Shown here one piece after another: positions 53,839 through 64,000 of a stretch of 64,000 nt of DNA; within the stretch, counting starts at the first letter, position 1; the number at the start of each line of letters is the position of its first letter. The notes under the pieces are model-generated. The model ran no database searches. It was not told the DNA's origin and was given only the letters and a program-made list of their open reading frames with translations. The stretch lies in contig BTRK01000006.1 in assembly GCA_036245805.1 (NCBI GenBank), forward strand, positions 40,428,901-40,492,900, read 5' to 3'. This DNA is from Pristionchus mayeri (taxonomy: Eukaryota > Nematoda > Chromadorea > Rhabditida > Neodiplogasteridae). Position numbers and translations under genes: made by a program.

Positions 53839-55690
53839 TAAGCACCCATCTTGATGACGAAAACATATATTTTCTCTCACGGAAATTCATCCTTGGTTCC
53901 AGATTTTGCCATTTTTAGAATGACTTAAACTCCGGATCTTTCCGCATATTTTTACTTATCTACTCGTCCAATTTCACAAATGGTAACAATTATCATTTGA
54001 GCTGTAATACGTAATGAGCAGAATGAAATGGGTGCGAATATTGTCAGACCGAGTTTGAGTCAAATTTGCAAAAATCGACTGCCAGAAATCGACTTTTCCC
54101 ATTTTTATCCGACATATGTTGATTTATTCTTCCATTTTATGCAGAGAAAATTCATTGTAAGTACCCCTCTTTATCGCGAAACGGAATATTTTATCTTGTG
54201 AAAAAATTGTTTTCTTGCATATCAATTGAAATTTTCTAAAAAGTTGTCCAGAATAATTTTCCGCACATTTTGAGCCCAATGTCATCTCTGTAGCTCATCT
54301 GAGAGCTGAAATGCAGCATAGCCAGGTGCAAAACCGGAAATTTCCTAAAGGTCCTCTCTTCCAGACTCGCATTTATTTACAAACACATGATGTAGATGTA
54401 AGCCACTGGGTATGGCTTCCCTTCGAAGACTGGAAGGGTAGTCTTAAACCAGGACGCACAGGATATTTTTATCCGATCTACTTCTATGCTCAATCTCATT
54501 CGTACTCATCATTGACTTCCTCCTACAATTTTCGCTATCATTGGTTTTCTTTTCTCCATATGCTACATTGTACTATGTGTTCCGCGATATAACTTTGGAT
54601 CACTTCTTTCTTTCATAACTTCCTCAGTTCTACAATTCTTTACAGATGCCTACACCATTTCTGTTGACTCCACCTACACTCGAGTAGCTCATTCTTCATT
54701 GAACGATATACTACACAATTTACTCCATCCACACTCTGGAACAACCGTCTGAAGACGAGTGCTGAACAGCAGTTCTCCATCACGAATTCAAGAATAAGAC
54801 GATTCTCCGCACAAAAGTTGCAGCGTCTGCACTCGCAAGTAAATCACATTTTCTTTTCAATGCAATGGTGCATTCCTATCTTAAAGAAGGAGTGCCAGCA
54901 AAGTTGATCTTTTGACGCTGTTATAGCAATGACCTAATTTTCAGAATCTCTCATGATTATGAAAAGCTAGGCCATGGTTATGACAGCGTCAAAAGTTCAA
55001 CTTTGCTGAGACTCCTTCTTTAAAAGGAATTCCATGAATATGATCATTTCAGAGTCATCGGATGCTGCGCATGGCAGTGCTTCAAGTGCTATAGAAGAGT
55101 GACGAATAAAATTGGAATCCATGCCGTCGGCATTCTGCCACCCGCTACGCCTCTTGAACTGCCATATTACAATTATCGACTGATCGTGGAACTTCATGCC
55201 CTAAATTTTCCACTCTGTTTTTTTGTTCAATTGAAGATACATAATTTTTTTTAAAAATGAGTCATGAGGCCGCCGCATCAGGGGTAGAGGGAAGGAAACC
55301 AGGGATTTTCCATTCCAATGGGGCATCGTGCCCTCGTATCATATCGTTCATATCGTTCTAGTTAATTGGCCGTCGGGCCGTGTCTGTCTTTAGGGGGCAC
55401 ACCAATTCACAACCATCTTGATCATCACTTCATCCTCACTCTTCTACACTAAATCTAAATCTAAAGAAGTCATAGGATATATTGAATCTTTGTGTGTAGA
55501 AATCACCGAGGAAAGACTACCAAAGAAGGGGACGAAAGATAAGACATTGCCGGTGCTATTTTCCAATAGGGAAAATCGTTTTCCCGTTTGAACAATGGCT
55601 CGATTATTTTAAATAAGAAGTATATTGTAAATGTCCATACCAATTAATTTAGAAAAAGGTATTTTACCAAGGATAATCAGATATCAATTA
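53839..55690. repeat. duplicated block without a gene
   Basis: Includes a second partial copy of the 36130 repeat at 54118-54240 and, from 54,340, the duplicate of 44,380-45,600. The short frame 54311-54592 is not conserved in the paralogue. Confidence 0.6.
54881..55023 (+). mobile_element. TTAA-flanked MITE, family 3, short
   Basis: 143 bp with TTAA borders, termini AGAAGGAGTGCCAGCAAAG / CTTTGCTGAGACTCCTTCT. The paralogous block near 44,945 lacks it. Confidence 0.8.
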
Positions 55691-55792
55691 AGCAAAACAA
55701 GAAGGTCAAGTGAATGTCTATGGGAGGGTTTCTGATTGGTAACCTGACTGATTGGTAAGACTCCGGACCTTGACTGTTCTGTAATTCATTCA
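55691..55792 (+). pseudogene. disrupted copy of the conserved hairpin
   Basis: The left stem arm GTCTATGGG is kept, but the right arm is replaced by a repeat of CTGATTGGTAA, so the hairpin cannot form as in the other copies. Confidence 0.5.
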
Positions 55793-56026
55793 TTTCTTTT
55801 CGCTGATATACTACAGAGAATGCACGCGCTCTAGTCGCGCCGGGGAAAATACGAGCAGAGAAGAAAGGAGAGGGTTGACGGAGGGGAGGATTGCACAATG
55901 TTACAATCCTCTCTCCACACTGATTCATAATCTCTCTACTCTGTCACAGTTGTGATCGGATCGAAATAGACGACTCGTATCCATATTTTAAAATTTTCAT
56001 TGTGTTGATAATAATGCAAAACTTTC

Positions 56027-56098
56027 TGGAGGCATGGGGAATTGAACCCCAGCCCTCTCGCATGCTAAGCGAGCGCTCTACCACTGAGCTATGCCCCC
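56027..56098 (-). tRNA. tRNA-Ala (AGC)
   Basis: Consensus minus-strand copy, all arms intact. Confidence 0.95.
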
Positions 56099-56312
56099 AT
56101 TTGTTGGAAGAGCTGCTAATTATGAAGATTTTAATGGAAGCGGACGGAGTGAGATTTATCGTAAAGCGTAGAGTGAGTGGGCATGATCTTGCGAACAAAG
56201 GGATCGGAGTGTGTTATCTACCCGCTTGCACGGCCGGTTTTACGAGATATTCACTCTGGGCAAGATTAGGTTCTCCCATTAAAAGCGCTGAATAGCAGGT
56301 TCGAAACATGTC

Positions 56313-56384
56313 GGGGGCATAGCTCAGTGGTAGAGCGCTCGCTTAGCATGCGAGAGGGCTGGGGTTCAATTCCCCATGCCTCCA
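56313..56384 (+). tRNA. tRNA-Ala (AGC)
   Basis: Consensus plus-strand copy, paired with the gene at 56027 across a 214-nt spacer. Confidence 0.95.
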
Positions 56385-56540
56385 GAATTTTTGAAGCGGA
56401 AATAAATACTTTTAATTTGATTGTTATGCTACTTCGGTACTTTTACCAAGGTAACGTAACAATCAAAGCGAGTGATATGAAAACTTTATCATCACTCTCC
56501 TATTATCTCGCACATGAATGGGATCTTAAAAATGTATTAA

Positions 56541-56700
56541 AATGTTTTATGAGGCGAATCGCGAGAGAATCGACCATTTGAGGCTGGTCAGCGGCGGTAG
56601 GATTCAAGTTTGTCCGATCCCGCTATAATTTTGGTTGTAAGTACTTTGAATGATGATCTTTAAAACTGCGTTGTCAGAATTTTGATATCGGTCGATTCAA
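56541..56700 (-). repeat. arm fragment of foldback family 2
   Basis: TCAGCGGCGGTAGGATTCAA and TTGGTTGTAAGTACTTTG match 40,510-40,660. It adjoins the 3' end of the acyltransferase gene. Confidence 0.75.
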
Positions 56701-56720
56701 GAAATTGTGAGATGAATTAT

Positions 56721-59700
56721 CTACATTCGCATCTTGACGTGCACTGCCTCCTCTTGATTATCCAGGTCTTTCGATGATATTATTTTGATGGAATTCTCTT
56801 CAGTGGTCGTCACTCCCATTCGATGGCCACCAAGAAACAGCATGTCCACCTTAATTCATCATATTTTGTGAGTATCTATCCTGTTTTTTTTTAAGGGAAC
56901 ACTACATTAGAATCGATATGTTTTCGTTGTTTCAGTCTTATAGATGAAGCTCAGAAAAGTCACGAACCTTTCCGAAGCTGATTTCGAAGCATGCACTCCA
57001 GAAAATATGCCACGACATGAATGAGTTGATGGGGCCTCAATGGTTAGAATGGAATGTGGTATACTTAATGCAAAACCTCCATAGCCGTAGTAGCACGAAA
57101 TGATGATCCAAGAGAGAGCGAGAGCCCAGACTGGCTTCGAGAAAACGGAGTACATTGCTCTAAAGATATGGTATGCTCGTCTCGTTCGAGCTCGATTTTT
57201 AGTTTCTCTTCTCTCTTGTCGGCACTTTTCAGCCATTTCTTGATTTCTAACCTCCAAAATATGGGAATGAGATGACCAGTAGTCTGCGAATGTAGATCCA
57301 GAATAACAGTGAGCATCAGAACGACTGATGTTATCCAGAGAATGACATTAATTATCTGCAGATTGGGATTCATGGAGGGCTGACAAGTAAGTCTAACAGG
57401 ATTGATTCTCATTCGCTTCTTAGACTGCAGAAACCAGCCCACGAGCATACCAATGATGTACACCTGAAGAATAAACTCAGACATTCAATAAAGATAAATG
57501 AATAGGAAATGGTGCTATCGGTGAGGGCATGCGGGTAAACAGGCCTGCATCAAAGACACTGGACAAGGAAATATCATTGTCTGAATTCGTATTTGTGAAC
57601 TATTCGACAACTTTGTTTTCATCAGAGCTCGAAAAATGAACAACCCGAAGCCGCTTTTCCCTATGAATGAAGAGGAGAAAGATAAAAAAGGTATTGAGAA
57701 TGATCCAACACCGAAGGAAGCATTTCATTCCTACCTGGCATCGAATGATGGGCGAGCAGTACATGTACAAGTCGTAGTTGCTGAAATGTTGCGGTATTTC
57801 GAGCATAAATTTGAAAATTACTTGAAATTGGTCATTTCCGGGTCGCTGCCACCAATAAACATCAAAGATGCCGGCCAGTGATAATGGTACACGAGGAAGA
57901 TGTTCAAGCCGGAACTTATCGAGAAGATAACGACGGCAACTGGAAAGTATCTTTATTTCTTACCTATTTTATCTAATGTTTTGAGAAGGAAGACGTACCA
58001 GCAAATCCGAGCAGAGGCTTGCATGCCAAAGGGAGAATTAGAAGAGGAGTGAAGAGGAATATCTGAATGTCCGTCGCCAGATACCAACTCACAGGGAGAC
58101 ACTGCAAAAAAATTAACCAAACTAATTTCGATATTTTGCTCAGCTGATCACAAACAGAACCTGATAGTCGGTTTTGAAGATGTTCTGCATGTAGGTGAAC
58201 TCCAGCCACCATGTGTCTCTAAACCGAATTGTTGTCAAATTTGTGTTCATTGTTATTTTTTCATGCGCAACTCACCTGCAGTTGTTTGAAATAGCAGGAA
58301 CAACCAAATTCAGGCTAAATGGTGAATCCCGGAAGAATTGATTCCAAACGAATGCGCAGAATAACACGGTCATATAGTAGGGTGGAGACAGTCTGAAGCT
58401 GACATCTTGATCATTACCATTTACAGATATAACCGTAGTATTCGATGAACGTAGAACATGAGCCAAGCGCCCGGAGAGTTGGTCTGTTTCGGATTGCGAA
58501 TGTAGTTTTTGAACCTTAGAAAAGGTTGAACATTGAATCGACTGTCCATAGTTTGCCATAGGAATGCCAACAATAGACCGCCAATGAAGAAAAAGGTGTC
58601 CACGGCAAAGAAAGCGTTTAGAATGAACACAGTGATGAGGTCTTGAGTACGCTCGAAGACGTCCAGAGGATTGGCTAAATTATTCTAAATTCAGTAACAC
58701 ATTTCCCGAACAAAGATTATAGTCCTTGCCTATGACGCCACTCATCTCCACAGTTAGATGGCCAAGTACTACCCAGCACATAGAGAAGAAGCGCATGCAA
58801 TGAATCGGCCAAATTTGGCCCTCCTAAATGCTTCTTTAGCTTCCTAAAACCATCCAACTTGCCTTCGTTGCTCCACTTGTATCGAAGATTGAGGCCACGT
58901 TCGAGTAAAGAGAGAATGCAATGAAGAGTCTCCAGATGAGACCTGAATTTCTTTGATTCACTGGTCGATATTAATGAGCGATGTACTTGCAGATACGGGC
59001 TTGTCACTGAGAGAGTCGGAGAGGAAGAAGTCAGCTATTCCAGACAAGGCGCAGAGTGTAAAGACCACGCCCAATACTGAACTGGAAATGACAATACGAT
59101 ATCTGCTGAATTAAGAATCCGTACATGGTGACATAGAAGCCGACACTTCGATTTTCGATATGGTCATTGGTTCGATACACGGCGCAGATTGGATTGTGCT
59201 TGGCCGAATCTGAAGTTTGCCTGATACACGGACCGTACTCTATGAGAGCCTTCACCAACGCTGAGTAAGCTCTCCAACTCTTCGCTCGAACAGGAGGCAG
59301 GCAAACAGATGCCCAGTGACCATCCGAGCACCTGACCCGCGTCTGTAATGAATTCATTTATCATAGATCTCTGTTGCTTGCACTATGTCGAGGCATGAAT
59401 TGTGAAAGTCACACCTGTCACCTCGCAAGAACCGTTCTTCGCATTTGACCGGAACAGAATGTCGACTTCAATCCTGAATTGTTTACATGACTACAATTTA
59501 ACAAATTTTGAGAAAGCTCTAAAACTCGCTTGAAATAGTCCGCCCTAAATGGTCTATCTCTCCCTGTCAGTTTAGTGTCGATTTCGACGCATTCAGAGAA
59601 GTGACCAGCGAAGTAGATGTGCCCCTTGAGGATGGCTTGATGAATCTTTCCAGATGAGTCGTGCACTGTGAATTTGTTGTTCATTAAAAATGCGTATCTT

Positions 59701-60158
59701 GAAATGGAGAAGGGGCTCGCTTACTTGGAAACCAAACTTGCTCGGCGAATTCAGGGTACTCGAATTTACCGAGTAGCGCCGAGATCAGGGCAGCGATGTC
59801 CTGAAAAATCATTTAAACTATTTTCTCCATTTCAACTAACCTCTTGACATTCAGGTGACAGCGAATCTCCTCTATTAGCGCCGACCGCATCGAGGAAGAC
59901 GTCGAAAGAAAACAATTGGATGGATGAACTCAGCCCGGAGATGTGCGAATGGTTGTTCTGCAGTTGGATGGAGCCGTCAAGAGGAATCGTGATAGATAAA
60001 TGAATGTATTAATCGTATCTACTGGCAACTGCTCTCACCTGTATTACAGTAGTCCAAAGATCATTTCGCTCCTGAAGTAATCGTGGAAATTGAAGAACAT
60101 TCTGAGACTGGGCGTTGGAAAGGAGAGCAAATAGAGTTGCTAACAGCAATTTGTTCAT
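56721..60158 (-). CDS. NRF-domain / acyltransferase-3 membrane protein (copy 2)
   Basis: Exon 1 (60039-60158) encodes a signal peptide, MNKLLLATLFALLSNAQSQN. Exons at 59841-59957, 59725-59800, about 59470-59690 (VHDSSGKIHQAILKGHIYFA, GHFSEC) and about 59250-59350 (VLGWSLGICLPASCSSEELE) form the cysteine-bearing NRF domain. Then follow acyltransferase-3 segments: SVLGVVFTLCALSGIADFF, PIHCMRFFSMCWVVLGHL, NAFFAVDTFFFIGGLLLAF, a segment ending MFYVHRILR, RLSPPYYMTVLFCAFVWNQF, WWLEFTYMQNIFKTDYQ, SWYLATDIQIFLFTPLLIL, VYIIGMLVGWFLQ and KPVWALALSWIIISCYYGYG. The domain pair is that of C. elegans NRF-6/NDG-4-like proteins, implicated in lipid or drug transport. At 57,000-57,025 an in-frame deletion fuses FMSWHI directly to FWSACFEISFGK, removing the PLGRLSYCGYLLH exon and two further exons kept in copy 1. 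The tail VDMLFLGGHRMGV ends VKMRM. Possibly inactive. Confidence 0.8.
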
Positions 60159-60198
60159 CCCACTTTGGACGCTATCTCTATTGGACAATCACTTATAA

Positions 60199-60597
60199 AT
60201 GGCGAATAGGCACATGGTAATGATAAGAAGATCAGTATGCGTCATCTGTGAAGCTTTATCAGCAACGACGATTCTTATCGCACTACACTATTTGAACGAC
60301 GGCATCCATCCTTCGCTACAGAAAATGACCTTGGTCATCATGATCAACAATGGAATTTTAAAAAAAATGAAGAATAGAAATTGCGGAGACGAGAGTGGAG
60401 CTCTCCATTTGTGGGTTTACTTGTTTTCAGTATCGTATGCAATTTATGTGCATATCATCAAGTACTTGAAAGATCAATTCAGAGAATCCCAAAAGCATCA
60501 TTTTATGAATGAATTTGTCTTCCAATTGGTTCGGAAAAAAACATATTTGGGACGATCGAGGTTTCTTTTGGTGGAAATTATTACAAAAAACACATAA
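60199..60597 (+). other. isolated 132-residue open frame
   Basis: Plus-strand frame beginning MANRHMVMIRRSVCVICEAL, between two minus-strand genes. It has hydrophobic patches (LHLWVYLFSVSYAIYVHIIK) but no recognised domain and no paralogue here. It may be intergenic chance or a small unknown membrane protein. Confidence 0.2.
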
Positions 60598-60606
60598 TTG
60601 GTTTGA

Positions 60607-62605
60607 TTATCGCGGTCCCTGACACTTGAGGACGCGCACGAATTCCCGTCTGATCAGTGTCGTCGTTAGCGTGTAGACGAACCACTTGGCGTACTCGACG
60701 ACGAGACACACCGATCCGATCAACCCCGCCGTTGGCCAGTGCTCGTACCTGAGCATTCTTTCTTTTCATTATATCGTTTCTGGTATTCTTTATTGATTCC
60801 TAAGTTATCACCACCTAGACAGAAATGCGGTCTAAATCCATGTCGAAAGGAAGTTTACGTGAACTGTCCTCTTTGCTCCGGAATCGGAAAAAGAATCGCG
60901 TGGGAGTGAGCGATAAATCCCACGACGCTCGAAAGCCAAACATGGATTCACACCCGGATCTTGTCCTTGGGTACATACGAGGTTCGAAGGTTGAATCCGA
61001 TTGTTGGAAGGATGAAGGAGAGAGAGAGGAGGAGGAAGGACATTGTCAGCTTCTTCTCTATGCTCGTCCTTCGCAGCTGTCGAATGGGTGTGCGTCCACC
61101 CTGAAAAAAATCAGAGATCGTCTCTTCGTGTTAACAACGTATGAAAGGAATAAGGATGACAAAATGGCCGTCTCTCAAGACAGCATTTCCGTTTAAGATG
61201 CCGGCTGACCCTTTTTTCATCACCGTCACGCGCAAACATGATCGACGACCACTTCTTCTTCAGATTACAACTATTAAAATACGCAAAAAAAAGATAGGCC
61301 TCACCGTAATAGTCGAGACTGTGAGCATGCTAGGATCAGGCATGGGCAAAGGATGACCAGCTGCTAAACAGGATCGAATTTTTACTGAAAGTTTCATTTT
61401 TCTTAGCAGCCTGGTACGGTATCTCGCAAACCTATTCAAAACAATAGGTAGGAAAATAAAAGAATCACTCACCGAGAGTGGAAGTCAGAGCAGCCTTAGC
61501 TTTCATGTCATAGACTTTGTAGAGAATGAATACATCACAGATGAGCATTACAATAACGCAAATGCTCTGAGGAAAAAGCTATTATTGGCATGTTCAAAGG
61601 AAAGCTCACCTGCAGTACAATATTCAATTGCGTGTAAAGTGCAGTGCCCGGCTTTGCGAAGTCAAAAGCCCAAAACGCACCATTGACGTAGTATCTATTG
61701 TTGGGCGTAGAGCGATAACAAAACCTGATCTTACTTGAACCCGCAGCACTCCGTCAACAAAGGTATCGTCAGAAGTATAGATAACGAGAGGAATAGGCCA
61801 ACTGAAGCGGACATTGACTATACTTGACCAAGCAAAAGAGTTCAAGAATCAGTGTCCCTTCATTCTAAATTTGCTTTACTAAATTTTGAACTCGTCAAGG
61901 TAGATAGTTTCAAACCGAAGAAGTATCCGTGGACTAATCGCAGCTTGCGGAATCGGACGGGCTTGTATAGACTTAGGAAGTGGAGACTGGAGAGAATGGG
62001 GAGGGCGAGCAGTTGAGCGAACCATCGAATGCACTGGACGATGAGGACTACCGTAATCGAGACGGAATCTGCAATTCGCTGGATCAATTTCTTGAGAAAG
62101 AGATACTATATTAGTAATCAGTGACAAAATCATCCAGTCATTTTTTTCACTAAATAATTCCATTACTCAAGAAAATCAAAAATGAAAATCGCTTACCGAA
62201 CACTTCTCGTCTGGAAACTTCATCGGTGATGTCGTGAAGCCTAGTGATGACGATGTTGACGATGTCGAGGATCATCAGAACGCGCACGATGCAGAACAAC
62301 GGAGTTGAGCGAAGGTCGGCGACGCGTTGCAACTTAAATCACTCTGTTTCTATAGATCAGATAAGTTTTGAAAATTGTATTTCATTGATAGAACAAGAAG
62401 TTCAGAGCAACGAGAAAGGCAGATTTTTCAAGCTCGCTTTTTGATCGTGTAACTGAGTAACTTACCGAGAATAAGCAGAGACACCCGACCACCAGAAGGG
62501 AAAGAGGTCCTGAAGATTACCTTGGAAAATTTAATTTTAAGCAAAAACTGACCGAAGTGCTTCACTGTGAAGGTCAGCCAATCCAATGCGTTAGAAGGTA
62601 GCATT
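60607..62605 (-). CDS. chemoreceptor-like 7TM protein
   Basis: Minus-strand exons: LPSNALDWLTFTVKHFG (about 62.58 kb), PLSLLVVGCLCLFS (about 62.49 kb), VADLRSTPLFCIVRVLMILD then IVNIVITRLHD (62.2-62.33 kb), ADSVSITVVLIVQCIRWFAQ then LLALPILSSLHFLSLY (61.93-62.08 kb), SMSASVGLFLSLSILLTIPL then LTECCGFK (about 61.74-61.82 kb), GAFWAFDFAKPGTALYTQLN (61.62-61.69 kb), SICVIVMLICDVFILYKVYD (61.48-61.57 kb), and a last exon HWPTAGLIGSVCLVVEYAKW to RREFVRVLKCQGPR, stop at 60607. Six or seven hydrophobic segments, a basic internal loop (RFARYRTRLLRKMKL) and a short basic tail fit a nematode serpentine chemoreceptor, perhaps Srx-like. Exons between 60.8 and 61.3 kb and the true start are unresolved. 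It is not a paralogue of the palindrome B receptor. Confidence 0.45.
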
Positions 62606-62619
62606 ATGACTGTGAATAA

Positions 62620-63052
62620 TGGAGGTTTAGATTGAAATGGTTGAACTCTCCTCTGAAATATTTTGCTTCGGCTAGAAAGGAATCAAGAACTCAAAGATTC
62701 AGCCTCTCTCAGATTTGTACACGCGCGAGAGGCGCGAGAGGGAGGGTGGGAATAGGCGTGTGAATTTGTGTTGTCTTATCAAAGTATGAGCGGGTGCAGT
62801 GGGAAGATCGACGATATGTCGGTGAGAAGCTCTTTGAAAAACAAACATCGAAATCTGCGCAGAAAGATCAAGTCGATGTTTGTTCAAAATTACGCATAGG
62901 GCAACGTGTGCACTACACATAGCACAACTCTTTTCAAATTGTCGAACTTCCGAACTTATGGTAGGTGTAAACATTGATAACACACATGATGGATGACGTA
63001 TGCTTTATCACGCTTGACGATGGCAATATTCCGCTGGTTGGATGGGGGGAGA
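62620..63052. other. intergenic, no gene seen
   Basis: Between the 7TM gene and the small secreted gene. Minus-strand frames here (62699-62983) lack domain features and are probably chance. Confidence 0.45.
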
Positions 63053-63668
63053 TCACTTGCGGACGGTCGCCGAGTCGATCCACTCGTAGCCAATCTGGCC
63101 ATTGGAGCAGTTGCGAGGCAGGAGGTAGTAGAGCACTTGCTCGCAACGACCAGTGACCGCGTTGTAGCGCATCTGCAGATGAACTCAATGTTTGATACGC
63201 AAAAGTGACGTCATCAATATGCAAAAATGGTTCCGTTTTCGCGTTTTGCAGAAAAATAAGTGTTAGTTACGTCATAACTATGTAATTCACCTTGTCACTG
63301 AACTTGAATCCCATGATCTGGTTCTCGGAGAAGGGGATGTTGTCCTGAATGAAGTATTTTTGCGGGGTAAAAGTCATTGTCGAATTGAAGCAGTTTCATT
63401 GTCGAATTGAAGCATTGAAGCACCGAATTGGCGCGCTTTGAAAACTGTACTGACCTCCGAGTTGGGGATGACGGGGGCGTCTTCCTCCATTGCCCAGTCG
63501 ACGTCGACGTCATTCTGTGATGGTCCTACCGTAATCCAATCTACTGAGATACGGTACCTTCTGAGGGACGGTGGCTACCGTATCATTCGGGATCACGCTG
63601 TCACGAGTGAGCGCCGCGAGCGCGATCAGGAGAGGAAGCGAGAGAGACTTGAAGTTGGAGGACGGCAT
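63053..63668 (-). CDS. small secreted protein, unrecognised
   Basis: Four exons, all with GT..AG borders and in phase 0: 63558-63668 (MPSSNFKSLSLPLLIALAAL, then TRDSVIPNDTVATVPQK), 63455-63514 (NDVDVDWAMEEDAPVIPNSE), 63291-63344 (DNIPFSENQIMGFKFSDK) and 63053-63172 (MRYNAVTGRCEQVLYYLLPR, then NCSNGQIGYEWIDSATVRK, stop). The 114-residue product starts with a signal peptide, then an acidic segment that may be a propeptide, then a 57-residue region with two cysteines that could form one disulfide. I recognise no family. The clean exon phases make it a convincing gene model. Confidence 0.65.
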
Positions 63669-64000
63669 CCTAAAAGTTTAGTGTGTGAGGACAAAGTAGC
63701 TGAAAGGGAAGAGGACTAGTACGATTCGGGATAAAATGGAACGAAGACTGGCTGGTGGCTGGCAACGGAAGAAAGGGGCTTAGGCCGAGACAGTATGCGG
63801 AGTGAAGAGACGGTTACTGGGGAGGGAACGCATCTCATTGAGGTTGCTAGCAAGGATGAACGGACTCCTGTAAATAGAGCACTCTGCAGTCTCTGACATA
63901 GAAGGATGACGTGAAATGAAGAGATTTAGGGAAACAATGAAAGGAAGAGAATCCTTGTGTGTTTTGCTTCCTCCCCTTGATCTAGAAGAGGTACACAGTG
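63669..64000. other. 5' flank of secreted-protein gene
   Basis: Upstream of the minus-strand start at 63668. No open frame with features; promoter elements were not identified. Confidence 0.4.

Overview
Eukaryotic nuclear DNA, very probably from a nematode. The evidence is many short introns with GT..AG borders, an NRF-domain/acyltransferase-3 gene, a GT49 glycosyltransferase gene, multi-exon serpentine receptor genes, an F-box gene, mariner and LINE remains, and dispersed tRNA-Ala genes. A diplogastrid such as Pristionchus is a guess from general style and is not shown. No bacterial operons, CRISPR arrays or rRNA genes are visible. Layout, left to right: (1) 1-850 holds one weak minus-strand exon candidate. 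(2) Palindrome A has arms 851-2178 and 3172-4499; each arm is itself an inverted repeat around a tRNA-like sequence. (3) Palindrome B abuts A with no gap: arms 4500-9856 and 11408-16761 around a 1.55 kb spacer. Each arm carries a whole 7TM receptor gene (right copy open, left copy broken by one deleted base), a LINE piece in one of its introns, two TTAA-flanked MITEs in another, a tRNA-Ala gene and a conserved hairpin sequence. The spacer completes an F-box gene whose first 302 bases are mirrored in the right arm. (4) 16.8-23.6 kb: tRNA-Ala genes, a GT49 gene with two in-frame stops, and a decayed mariner. (5) 24.0-27.1 kb: a DUF1771/Smr-type gene copy and a LINE endonuclease fragment. (6) 27.4-36.1 kb: a giant foldback structure whose arms are satellite arrays (19-bp and 29-bp units) in higher-order blocks, with further nested inverted repeats in its loop. 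(7) 36.3-50 kb: repeated units of a hairpin leader plus oppositely oriented tRNA-Ala genes, a second mariner, two more foldback elements, and a truncated NRF/acyltransferase copy. (8) 50.5-52.9 kb: a second Smr gene copy. (9) 53-56.7 kb: further duplicated repeat and tRNA blocks. (10) 56.7-64 kb: the least rearranged stretch, with minus-strand genes for an NRF/acyltransferase-3 membrane protein, a chemoreceptor-like 7TM protein and a small secreted protein. The window behaves as a duplication-rich, transposon-rich region. Paralogous blocks show several insertions next to their empty sites. In two gene pairs (Smr and NRF/acyltransferase) the two copies have lost different exons, so neither is complete. 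The genes do not form an obvious pathway. The strongest candidates for something undescribed are the satellite-armed foldback family, which shares its terminal sequence with a smaller element at 46.6 kb, and the about 84-nt hairpin sequence that accompanies the paired tRNA-Ala genes.
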